64,000 nucleotides of DNA from Corynebacterium bovis DSM 20582 = CIP 54.80. Its GTDB lineage: Bacteria; Actinomycetota; Actinomycetes; Mycobacteriales; Mycobacteriaceae. The position numbers were made by a program, and so were the translations under genes. Each line of letters opens with the position of its first letter. Position 1 is the stretch's first letter. The DNA lies in contig NZ_CP047187.1 in the NCBI RefSeq assembly GCF_030408615.1, forward strand, positions 2,418,001 to 2,482,000, read 5' to 3'. Positions 32,233 to 39,576 of the stretch are shown piece by piece. The notes beneath the pieces are model-generated. The model saw nothing but the letters and a program-made list of their open reading frames with translations. It searched no databases and was not told the origin of the DNA.

Positions 32233-33478
32233 TATGTTGAGAGATTTACGTCACAAACCGTGGGGCGTGCCAGGTGCTTTTTTGACATACGGCCAGGCCT
32301 ATCCGAAGTCAGCTCCATGGATTGGCGCCGTAGCGACCTTCAAAGGTCCAAAGCCAACGCCGGAAGAAATTATCAGCGACTTGGGAGGCAAGGCACAAGA
32401 CCTATCCGTTCTACGTGCGGAATTGGTCGAAACAGAGCGGGGCACACAGCGCTGGGAAGATAGTGACCCGGACCTTAGTCGCTTGGTACTGGATGGCCCG
32501 CCCGAGCCACTGACCCAAGAAAAACAAATCGAAAAGATAAACCAGGACCCTCCGAGTGTAGGGGGGCACATGTGGCGCCTCTGGATCCTTAAGTCCGAGC
32601 ATGTAGGTGACGAGTCGGAATTCGGACTGTATTTCCAAGTACATCACGCACTTCTTGACGGACTGAGCATGTCCCAGTTAGGTGCTGAGGTATTTGGGCC
32701 GGAGAGACCTAAGACATTCCCCGGATACCGTTCCTCACTGCCAGAGACGCTATTGGGAGCAGTCCTCACGGTGCTGGATCAAATCGGTATTCCTCCGCGA
32801 GGTGCACTTCCAGTGAACGGTAGCGCTGTAAGTACTGAAATAACCCACATCCCACTGGAAACTATGCTGCAAGCAAAGCAAAGTCCAGAGGCGTCGTTAA
32901 ACGACGTCGCCTTAGCGGCACTTACTGTGACGTTACAGGAGTGTGGCGTAAGGGGCAACGTTGGTGTCGCCGTTCCTGTCAACGTTCGAAAGATCAGTGA
33001 GCTGCGTAAACTTGGGAATTATATCTCGACAGCAACTGTCCGAGTCGATTGTGACGGGTCCGACGCAGTAACCCATCTTGCAAGATATAAAGATGCCAGA
33101 AGGAAGGGACGCATGTACGCCAAGCGGGGTGCCGCTATGGCAGCACGAGGGGCCCTACATATCATCGCGTCTGTGTCGGGAAGATATTTCCTCGACGGCG
33201 CGTTTGCATCGCGGTCGTCGTCGCTCATGTTGTCAAACGTTCCACCTGTGCGTCAGGAACTGTCAGTAATGGGTTGCCCGGCGAAGTGGGTCGCTGCCCT
33301 CAACTTTGTACCAAGAACTCACCAGATGGCTCTTACGTTGAGTGGATACCAGGACATGGTAACAGTAACTCTACAGAGACGTATTGAAAGCGGCGGTGAT
33401 GATAGGTTCAAAGATATGCTTGAAATTTGGAAGGGACAAGTTCTTGAGCTCGCGGCAGGCGGTAGAAAGACTAGTTGA
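32225..33478 (+). CDS. WS/DGAT-type acyltransferase
   Basis: The 417-residue protein has the wax ester synthase/diacylglycerol acyltransferase architecture, a condensation-domain-like fold. The catalytic motif HHALLDG is at 140-146, preceded by FGLYFQV. A second conserved block, VPVNVRKISELRKLGNYIST, lies near 260, and SLMLSNVPP near 340 matches the family's NVPG-type loop. Such enzymes acylate alcohols (sometimes amines) with acyl-CoA. GGAGG is 8 bases before the ATG; the start overlaps the aminotransferase stop. Within this operon it would acylate the pathway product. Storage-lipid WS/DGATs are usually not in operons with aminotransferases, which makes the context unusual. Confidence 0.87.
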   Translation: MRNMLRDLRHKPWGVPGAFLTYGQAYPKSAPWIGAVATFKGPKPTPEEIISDLGGKAQDLSVLRAELVETERGTQRWEDSDPDLSRLVLDGPPEPLTQEKQIEKINQDPPSVGGHMWRLWILKSEHVGDESEFGLYFQVHHALLDGLSMSQLGAEVFGPERPKTFPGYRSSLPETLLGAVLTVLDQIGIPPRGALPVNGSAVSTEITHIPLETMLQAKQSPEASLNDVALAALTVTLQECGVRGNVGVAVPVNVRKISELRKLGNYISTATVRVDCDGSDAVTHLARYKDARRKGRMYAKRGAAMAARGALHIIASVSGRYFLDGAFASRSSSLMLSNVPPVRQELSVMGCPAKWVAALNFVPRTHQMALTLSGYQDMVTVTLQRRIESGGDDRFKDMLEIWKGQVLELAAGGRKTS

Positions 33479-33488
33479 AAGGGTACGA

Positions 33489-34034
33489 ATGGCAACGTCT
33501 GCGGGCGCAAACGAGAGGGATGGCGTTCCTCAGCTTAACAAAAGGCAAATTGACTTCATCGAAGTGTTTCGACATAATCCGGCGCGGGTATCGATTGTAG
33601 CTTCGCGAGTCGGTGGCCGACCTGTCGGAATAACGATCTCGAGCCTCACCTCGGTGTCTGTAAAGCCACCCCTGTTTGCAATATCGTACTCAAAGGGAGA
33701 TGGCCAATCAGGCGCAGTGAGGAATGCCTCGCACGTGACAGTAAATCTACTATGTCAAGGTAGTGAAGACTTAGCTAGATCGTTTGCGTCGAGTGACGGT
33801 GCTAAGTTTAAAAGCGAACGAGTTAGTTCACGGTGGTCCATCAATGAGTTGGGATTGCCGGTCCTCAAGGAAGCAACGTCAGTGATCGTCGGGCGAAAAA
33901 CTGATAGCATCGAGGTAGCTGATGCTATGTTGGTGATATACCAAGCCGAAGAAGTAGAGAATCATTCTGAGGAGGCGGAGGGCGTGACAGCCACGACCGC
34001 GTTGCTGTATTGTGACGGGAAATTCGCTTCTTAA
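33489..34034 (+). CDS. Flavin reductase-like FMN-binding protein
   Basis: The 181-residue protein has the FMN-binding split-barrel of NAD(P)H:flavin oxidoreductases: FRHNPARVSIVASRVGGRPV, GITISSLTSVSVKPPLFAIS, NASHVTVNLLCQGSEDLARS and a GLPVLKEATSVIV strand. It lacks any oxygenase domain, so it would supply reduced flavin to a partner; the ACAD-like protein two genes upstream is the obvious one. Start ATG 33489 follows AAAGGG; the gap to the acyltransferase is 10 bases. It is the last gene of the operon. Confidence 0.9.
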   Translation: MATSAGANERDGVPQLNKRQIDFIEVFRHNPARVSIVASRVGGRPVGITISSLTSVSVKPPLFAISYSKGDGQSGAVRNASHVTVNLLCQGSEDLARSFASSDGAKFKSERVSSRWSINELGLPVLKEATSVIVGRKTDSIEVADAMLVIYQAEEVENHSEEAEGVTATTALLYCDGKFAS

Positions 34035-34101
34035 GCGATAGATGAAGAGGAAGTTCCTTTCTCTAAGAGATGTTTGTCTTCTGTGGTAGGGGGATCTTGA
34101 C

Positions 34102-34290
34102 CCACCTGTCACAGGTGACGAAACACCGTCGGTTGGATTTTAAGGGGGCCGCTGGTCTGCCAGATCGCTAGTATCATCTACCGACAGCTAGACTACTGGA
34201 CATGACCGGCCTGATCGCCACCAATGTCAGCCCCGACTCTGGGTCCTGGACCCGCAGACCCTCAGGCTTCCGCGACGTTCTTGTCATAAA
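34102..34290 (+). pseudogene. Decayed MerR-family regulator (copy B)
   Basis: One frame reads VCQIASIIYRQLDYWT, and after a small deletion another continues as TGLIATNVSPDSGSW and SGFRDVLVI. This is the same Rv1830-type helix-turn-helix as copy A, truncated after the first half. Copies A and B also share upstream DNA (GGTGACGAAACA behind an inverted repeat CACCTGTCACAGGTG here). They therefore form an old direct repeat on both sides of the operon. Confidence 0.7.
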
Positions 34291-34391
34291 TCATCGCCTC
34301 ACTACTAACGACCGTCCTGCCAATCCCGTGGAAAATATCACGAGCGATGTCACTGCGGTAGCGGCATCTACGGAGCCCACTCAGCCATTGT

Positions 34392-34414
34392 CCGGTATAT
34401 GATCTCTATACCGG
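34392..34414. terminator. Inverted repeat downstream of the operon
   Basis: CCGGTATA, 7 bases, TATACCGG: perfect 8-bp arms about 360 bases after the flavin reductase stop. No T tract; it may be an operator or transcription stop. Confidence 0.35.
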
Positions 34415-34555
34415 GCCTTACCCGAAGCCTTGTTTTGGGGTCTAGCATCGTGTGTCTACGTCAACTTCTCCACCGAACTTGGTTACAAATAGCGGTTTTT
34501 GCCGTGCGATGGCGTCGTCTCAGGTAGCGCAGAGACTGGAGGTTGGTGGCGACGG

Positions 34556-34885
34556 TTAGACCTCAGCCAGTTTCTGATCTACAAGGGTATTGAGAGAGTC
34601 GACTTCGAATTTAGCGGTCATAGCTGGCTTTCGGGGACGTGACTTTGAGATGCGTACGTTGAATTTTTCGAAGTACAGCACGGCGCTTAGAGGCACCGAG
34701 GTATCTCTTCCTGCAGCTTCCAAGTCGTCGATGACCCCCTCCCGGGCGCATTGGAGGAGCCCGTCTTCAGCAGCTCGCCGATCGGCGTCAAAACAGTTCA
34801 GGAGCGGACGATCTGCAGCCTAGGCAACGTATTCCTCGTCATCTTTTAACCAGAAGTCCTGATATATGCATCTGTGGCTATCCAT
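34556..34885 (-). pseudogene. 110-codon gene interrupted by an amber codon
   Basis: ATG 34885 has AAAGGG 7 bases upstream and opens MDSHRCIYQDFWLKDDEEYV. Codon 22 (34820-34822) is TAG, and the same frame then runs 87 codons (including GVIDDLEAAGRDTSVPLSAV and FEVDSLNTLVDQKLAEV) to a TAA. The downstream part is protein-like, acidic and helical. I read it as a recently inactivated gene of unknown function; readthrough or a base error are alternatives. Confidence 0.5.
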
Positions 34886-34914
34886 AAGGTAGCCCTTTCT
34901 TCTGTGTTGTACAT

Positions 34915-35290
34915 TGAGCTTGTCGTTAGCGGTTTAAACCTGGGCGACCTCGTATGTCTTCGCTTTACCGTCGGCGTTCTGGATATTAACCCGGACGTTT
35001 CCTGGTCAGGGATTCTTGCGTGTTCTGCATAAGGTTCACGTTCTGCGTCTTTATTCGGCCTAGCGGTGGCGTTTCTTGGAGGTATCGCTGAATCTGATGT
35101 TGGCTGGGGATTCTCTTATTCCTGCGATGATGTTCGGCAAGACGTTCCCTTGCGCATATAATGCCGGTTGTGGAGCGGTGGCGTTGTAACTTGTCGGTGA
35201 GGGACACCTTGAACCATAGCGCGTCGTACCGGGCATTATCAACTTGCGATTCGCGCAGGTCAGAAGCGAATTCTGTGGCCGCTGGATTAC
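34915..35290 (-). pseudogene. Multiply frameshifted gene of unknown function
   Basis: Protein-like pieces follow each other in different minus-strand frames: EFASDLRESQVDNARYDALW with FKVSLTDK, then QPALYAQGNVLPNIIAGIRE with SPANIRFSDTSKK, then PGNVRVNIQNADGKAKTYEV. At least two frameshifts would be needed to join them. The strand-rich composition could suit a secreted beta-sandwich, but I cannot assign a family. It lies just upstream of the amber-interrupted gene and on the same strand. Confidence 0.35.
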
Positions 35291-35459
35291 GTGTGGATTG
35301 CCAGCTTCAGTAATCCGTGTTATAGTCCCAGCCGATCAAAGGAATTCTGCACGACAAAGGGGAATACGTCGACGCTAAAGATATGATGGGCCCCTCGTGG
35401 AGAGTGCTGCGGAACTGTCATACGCCGGACTTACTGTCGAGAAGCGCTGAGGTGTAAAG

Positions 35460-35618
35460 ATGCACATGGTAGCCACCTGTATCTCTATTCTGTTTTCCGT
35501 CCTTTGCATACTCTCGTTCGTGTTCCAGTGGAACTTCCCTACGACTGGAATGCTATTTCTAGGGATATCGGTGCTTTTCTCATCTATTGAGCGCCTGCTC
35601 CCGAAGCGCCAAAAGTAG
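35460..35618 (+). CDS. 52-residue membrane protein
   Basis: ATG 35460 behind GAGGTG opens MHMVATCISILFSVLCILSF, then FQWNFPTTG, a second hydrophobic segment (MLFLGISVLFSSIE) and a basic tail (RLLPKRQK). Two helices joined by a short turn, with a positive C-terminus. Such peptides can be toxins, modulators of membrane complexes or remnants. It lies at the right edge of the island, 72 bases before the palindromic repeat. Function unknown. Confidence 0.5.
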   Translation: MHMVATCISILFSVLCILSFVFQWNFPTTGMLFLGISVLFSSIERLLPKRQK

Positions 35619-35689
35619 GTGTTTCGACCGGTCGACGCCGAGGAGGAGCCATCGTCTGGGGTTGTCTTCGTCGTTGCGTGAGCGCGGCG

Positions 35690-35742
35690 AACTGGCAGCG
35701 CCAGGTCAAAAAACGCGCTGTTTGTGACCCCCAACTGCCGGT
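35690..35742. repeat. 53-bp nested palindrome (right copy)
   Basis: Identical to 23355-23407 at 49 of 53 positions. Two of the four differences (AAAC opposite GTTT) keep part of the inner stem paired. It lies ~70 bases after the last island gene, where composition returns to GC-rich. Confidence 0.85.
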
Positions 35743-35775
35743 AGCCCACGCGGAACGCGTCGACCCCCGCCCGCG

Positions 35776-35870
35776 GGTCAGCAGGTCGGGGGTCAGCGCG
35801 CAGCAGGTCGGGGGTCAGCGCGCAGCAGGTCAGGGCCAGGGTCAGCAGGTCGGGGGTCAGCGTTGCGGTC
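35776..35870. repeat. ~22-bp tandem repeat
   Basis: CAGCAGGTCGGGGGTCAGCG recurs about four times with small changes between the right palindrome and the lysozyme gene. No gene in this interval. Confidence 0.75.
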
Positions 35871-36008
35871 GGCCAGGGCCCGGCTCACTGCAGGTCACGG
35901 GAGTGCGGCGCCCAGCCGGCCAGCATGTCAGGCGGCCCGGGCGGGATCAGCGGCGCAGCTCCCAGCTCCCGGCGCCCGGCGGAGCTCGCCACCCGCGCCC
36001 GACCGGGA

Positions 36009-37280
36009 TCAGTTCGCGGAGTTCGCGGCGCCGGCACCGGACGTGGCGGCGTCGAGACCCTCGAGACTCCCCGCGACGGACGCGGCGGCGTCGGAGCCCT
36101 CGGTGACCCGGGCGGCCCAGTCGTCCGCGCCGAAGGCCTGCAGGATCCGCAGCACCCCGGCGAGGTCGACGTCCCCGGAGGGGTTCGTGGCACTGCCGAC
36201 GAGGTCGTTGATGTTCGTCTTCGGGAGGGTGAGCTTCGAGCCGACGACCTGCTTCGCCGCCTCGACGAGCGCGTTCCCGGCCGACCCGGCGAGCCCGGAC
36301 TCGCGGGCGGACTGGAGGAGCGCGTCCGCCCCGACCTCGCCGCCGAGGAAGCCGAGCAGCTTCACGAGCACGTCGGTGGTGAGCGGGAGGTTGAGCGCGC
36401 GGCCGCCGGTGACCTGGGCGACGGTGTGCTCCACGGCGTTCGCGGCGCCGGCCTCGGTGACGGTGGTGTCCTTGAGCGGGGCGAGGGCGTCGGCGGCCGT
36501 GCCGACCGGCGAGTTCTTCGACGGCCGTCCGGCGAGCTTCTGGAGCTGCTCGTCGGAGCCGTAGTACTTGTTCATGTCGACGTTGGTGATGACGCCGTCG
36601 ACCTGGCCGGAGGAGGAGTACTGCCAGAACGTGACCGTGTCCCAGCCGCCGGGGAGGGTGTTCGGCAGGGAGTCGTTGTAGTACGCGAGCCACAGGGGGT
36701 ACCTGTTGAACTTCGTGGTGTTCCCCATCTGGTGTTCCCAGAAGTACTGGTAGGTGTAGATGATCGGCTCGCGGCCGGTGAGGGTGGTGATCTCGTCGAT
36801 CCAGTCACCGACCCACTTCTGGAGCTGGGCGGGGCCGAGTCCCCCGTCCTCCTCGAGGTCGAGGGTGGGGGGCAACGACGGCTGCGCGCCCGTGGCGAGG
36901 GCGGCGGCGTAGTAGCGGGCCTGGGAGCGGGCGTCGCTGACGCCGGGCTTGGCGTAGTGGTAGCTGCCCGGCGTGACCCCGGCGGCGGTGGCCTTGGCGG
37001 AGTCGGTGGAGAAGTACGGGTTGGTGTAGCCGGTGCCCTCGGTGGCCTTGATGAAGGCGAAGGACTGGCCGTCGGCGGCGACGGAGTTCCAGTCGATCGC
37101 GGAGGAGCCGGGGTGCTGGTGGCTGGACACGTCGATGCCGTCGAGGGCCCACGAGGGGACCGCGACGACGTCGGTGGCGACGAGCACCGCAACGGTCGCC
37201 GCTGTGCCGACGAGAGTCGCTGTGGTGAGGCGCGCAGGGACTGAAGTGCGGGCGCGGCGGCGCCGGGGGAGGAAAGCCAT
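36009..37280 (-). CDS. Secreted GH25-family lysozyme
   Basis: The 423-residue protein has a basic N-terminus, one hydrophobic segment (TATLVGTAATVAVLVATDVV), then a GH25 muramidase domain at ~45-245. Family markers are visible: GIDVSSHQHPGSSAIDWNSV, FAFIKATEGTGYTNPYFSTD, catalytic acidic cluster TLDLEEDGGL, and FWQYSSSGQVDGV. It should cleave the N-acetylmuramic acid-N-acetylglucosamine bond of peptidoglycan. The last ~175 residues are an Ala/Leu-rich helical domain I cannot name. ATG 37280 follows GGAG; an ATG three codons upstream is possible. It follows a PrsW-type protease gene on the same strand. Confidence 0.9.
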   Translation of the reverse strand: MAFLPRRRRARTSVPARLTTATLVGTAATVAVLVATDVVAVPSWALDGIDVSSHQHPGSSAIDWNSVAADGQSFAFIKATEGTGYTNPYFSTDSAKATAAGVTPGSYHYAKPGVSDARSQARYYAAALATGAQPSLPPTLDLEEDGGLGPAQLQKWVGDWIDEITTLTGREPIIYTYQYFWEHQMGNTTKFNRYPLWLAYYNDSLPNTLPGGWDTVTFWQYSSSGQVDGVITNVDMNKYYGSDEQLQKLAGRPSKNSPVGTAADALAPLKDTTVTEAGAANAVEHTVAQVTGGRALNLPLTTDVLVKLLGFLGGEVGADALLQSARESGLAGSAGNALVEAAKQVVGSKLTLPKTNINDLVGSATNPSGDVDLAGVLRILQAFGADDWAARVTEGSDAAASVAGSLEGLDAATSGAGAANSAN

Positions 37281-37346
37281 GGGCTCCACCCTACAGCGGA
37301 GTCACAGTTTTCACATCTGCAACTTCACAACCTACAGCCCCATGCG

Positions 37347-38669
37347 TCACGGGAAACCGGAGGTCGGGGGTGGTGTCCCCGGCTGCACCGGTGCGGAGGG
37401 CGGGACGTCCCCCTGCGGCTGCACGGGGGACGACGACGCCACGCCCCCCTGCTGCGGCGGGAACCACGACGCCGGCTGCACCCCGTTGACCTGCTGAGAT
37501 GCAGCTCCGGGCGGCGGCACCGCACCCGACGGGACGAGTTCGTGCATGACGCGCGGAAGGCGTCGGTACACCGTGACCGCCGGGGCGAGACCCGCCCGGT
37601 GAGCCACCCCCATCTCCCGGGTGGACTGGACGATGAGGGTGACGAGCACCCCCACCCCCGCGAGGTACACGACGACCAGCAGCACGATCTGCGCGACCGT
37701 GTCCGGCACCGCCATGTTCCACAGGAAGTGCACCGCGAAGCCGGTGAGCCCCCAGCCGAGGACCTGGCCGAACCGCCACGCCGTCGACCGGTGCGCCCGG
37801 AACAGCGCCTGGCCGACACCGAACCCGGTGATCCCGGCGAAGATGATGTGCAGCCCCGGGCCCGCGACGACGCGCGTCACCCACATGTCCACCGCCCCGC
37901 TCAGATCGGAGGTCGGGTCGAGGATCGCCTGGCCGACGGCGTAGAGGGAGTTCTCGTAGAGCTCGAAGCCGAGGCCGACGAGCATCCCCGCGACGATGCC
38001 GTGCCACGGGCGGTTCCACCAGGCCCGGCCCACGGACAGCAGCAGCCACACGCCGAGCGCCTTGGAGATCTCCTCCGGCCACGCGCCGCCGAACGACGCC
38101 TCCAGCCAGGGCGCGCCCCACTGGACCGCCACGTCGGACGCGGCCTGGCCGACGGTCATCGACCCGAACATCGTCCCGGCCGTCACCCCCCAGACGATCG
38201 CCGCGGCCCCCAGGAGCAGCGGCGTCCCGGCCGCGATGCGCAGCCGCATGAGGAGGAACCAGACGACCGCCCCGACGACGACGGAGATCCCCGCCGACAG
38301 CAGCAGCGGCCCCGCCCCGAAGGTCACGGGGTTGATGAGGATCGCGAACGCGGCGAGGACCGCGCACACGGCCACGAGGACGATGTAGGCCGCGAGGTGG
38401 ATGTCCGCGAACGGGCGGAGCGCCGGCCGGACCGGGCGCGGCACCGAGCGGTGGAACGCTCGGGAGGTCTCCGTGACCGCCCAACCGTCGACGACCCGCG
38501 TCAGCGGGACGGCCGGCCGGTCCGGGCTCCGGCCCCAGGTCGTGTCGTCGACCGGGGTGTACCCGGTGTCGTACTGCGGGGTGTCCTGCGGGACGCCGTT
38601 CACCACGTCGTTCGCCGTGTCGTTCACCGCGCCACCCGCCGCGTCGTTCGCCGTGTCATTCTCCGTCAT
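37347..38669 (-). CDS. PrsW-family intramembrane metalloprotease
   Basis: The 440-residue protein has a polar N-terminus (~85 residues), about nine membrane segments and a Pro/Gln/Ser-rich tail of ~70 residues. PrsW motifs are present: the Glu pair in WPEEISKALGVW, GFELYENSLYAVG, the His in GLHIIFAGITGFGVG, and AVHFLWN. The family cleaves membrane proteins such as anti-sigma factors; the substrate here is unknown. It overlaps the upstream gene by 14 bases (38656-38669), suggesting coupled expression. Confidence 0.9.
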   Translation of the reverse strand: MTENDTANDAAGGAVNDTANDVVNGVPQDTPQYDTGYTPVDDTTWGRSPDRPAVPLTRVVDGWAVTETSRAFHRSVPRPVRPALRPFADIHLAAYIVLVAVCAVLAAFAILINPVTFGAGPLLLSAGISVVVGAVVWFLLMRLRIAAGTPLLLGAAAIVWGVTAGTMFGSMTVGQAASDVAVQWGAPWLEASFGGAWPEEISKALGVWLLLSVGRAWWNRPWHGIVAGMLVGLGFELYENSLYAVGQAILDPTSDLSGAVDMWVTRVVAGPGLHIIFAGITGFGVGQALFRAHRSTAWRFGQVLGWGLTGFAVHFLWNMAVPDTVAQIVLLVVVYLAGVGVLVTLIVQSTREMGVAHRAGLAPAVTVYRRLPRVMHELVPSGAVPPPGAASQQVNGVQPASWFPPQQGGVASSSPVQPQGDVPPSAPVQPGTPPPTSGFP

Positions 38670-39576
38670 CGACCGTCACTCCCTCCAAGAGCGTGTTCAT
38701 GATCACGCGCGCCCCGGCGACGCCGGCGTAGCCGGTGAGGCTCACCGGCACCCGGACCTGGAACGTGTACATCGTGTCCCCGCCCTGCGGGATGTAGGAC
38801 CGGGCGAGCAGGATCCGCTCGTCCACGTCCGCGCCGCCGGTGGTCCCGGCCGCCCCGGACCCCACGGCCCGCGCGGTGCCGGGGACGGCGGCGCCCGGCA
38901 CGGCCGCCGGTCCACCGGGGGCCCCGCCGGGCAGCCCGGGGCCGCCGGGGGCGTCGCCCGGGTCGAGGTCGGACCCGGCGGTCAGGATGAGCACCGGCCG
39001 GGTCTCCCACACGGCGTCGACGGCCCCGTCGAGCGACGGGTCGGCGCGGACGGCGTCCGCGGACACGTCCTGCACCGGGACCTCCGCGAAGGCGTCCCGC
39101 GACCGCCCGACCGCGCGCAGCGCCCGGCGCGTCGCACCGGCCGGGTCGTCCACCCCGGACATCGTCGTGAGGTCGAGGTCCACGCCCCCGCACTCGGCGG
39201 TGACGACCCCGGGCATGGGGGTGTCACGCGGCAGGGTGCAGAGGTCGTCGAGCGCGTCGAGGGTGAGGGGGGTCGGCCCGGGGTCCAGGCCCTGCGCGGT
39301 CATCGCCTCGGAGAACGACGGGTACGTCTCCGGCACCGGCCCGTTCGCGGCCCGGACGGCCACGGGGACGAGCAACGCCGCGAGCACGCCCGCGGTGAGC
39401 AGCAGCGCGTTCCGCGTGCGGTGGGCGCCGACGGGCGCCGGCCGGTACCGGCCCTCGGGGTCGGCGACAGGCGGCACCGGCGGCACCGGCGGCACGGCCG
39501 CCTGCGGTGCACCCGGCTGGCCCGGGGACACGGGCCGGGCACCGTCCCCGGCGGGCGGCGGCTCGGCCGCCCTCAC
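38656..39576 (-). CDS. Single-pass membrane protein of unknown function
   Basis: The 306-residue protein has a Pro-rich cytoplasmic N-terminus (VPPVPPVPPVADPEGRY), one membrane segment near 50-68 (NALLLTAGVLAALLVPVAV) and an external domain. That domain holds three Cys residues or fewer, a Gly/Pro/Ala-rich linker at ~205-245, and a C-terminal strand-rich part (QGGDTMYTFQVRVPVSLTGY). I recognise no family. GTG 39576 overlaps the M13 peptidase stop as GTGA, which fixes the start well. It lies between two protease genes and may be their partner. Confidence 0.75.
   Translation of the reverse strand: MRAAEPPPAGDGARPVSPGQPGAPQAAVPPVPPVPPVADPEGRYRPAPVGAHRTRNALLLTAGVLAALLVPVAVRAANGPVPETYPSFSEAMTAQGLDPGPTPLTLDALDDLCTLPRDTPMPGVVTAECGGVDLDLTTMSGVDDPAGATRRALRAVGRSRDAFAEVPVQDVSADAVRADPSLDGAVDAVWETRPVLILTAGSDLDPGDAPGGPGLPGGAPGGPAAVPGAAVPGTARAVGSGAAGTTGGADVDERILLARSYIPQGGDTMYTFQVRVPVSLTGYAGVAGARVIMNTLLEGVTVDDGE

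Larger units (their letters stand above)
23540..35640. mobile_element. A/T-richer genomic island
   Basis: Base composition changes abruptly near 23540 and returns near 35640. Inside, coding and spacer DNA contain many A/T-rich codons (AAA, ATA, TTA), which are almost absent outside. No integrase or transposase is recognisable. The island holds an intact five-gene operon, several small membrane proteins and many decayed genes, with near-identical palindromes just outside each end. I infer horizontal acquisition followed by decay; the mechanism is unknown. Confidence 0.75.

Noticed and set aside
34102..34116. CACCTGTCACAGGTG as terminator of the operon
   Set aside because: It lies in the block shared with copy A upstream of a MerR remnant, so an old operator or promoter site is more likely.
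23540..35640. Prophage or conjugative element
   Set aside because: No integrase, portal, terminase, relaxase or conjugation gene is recognisable.
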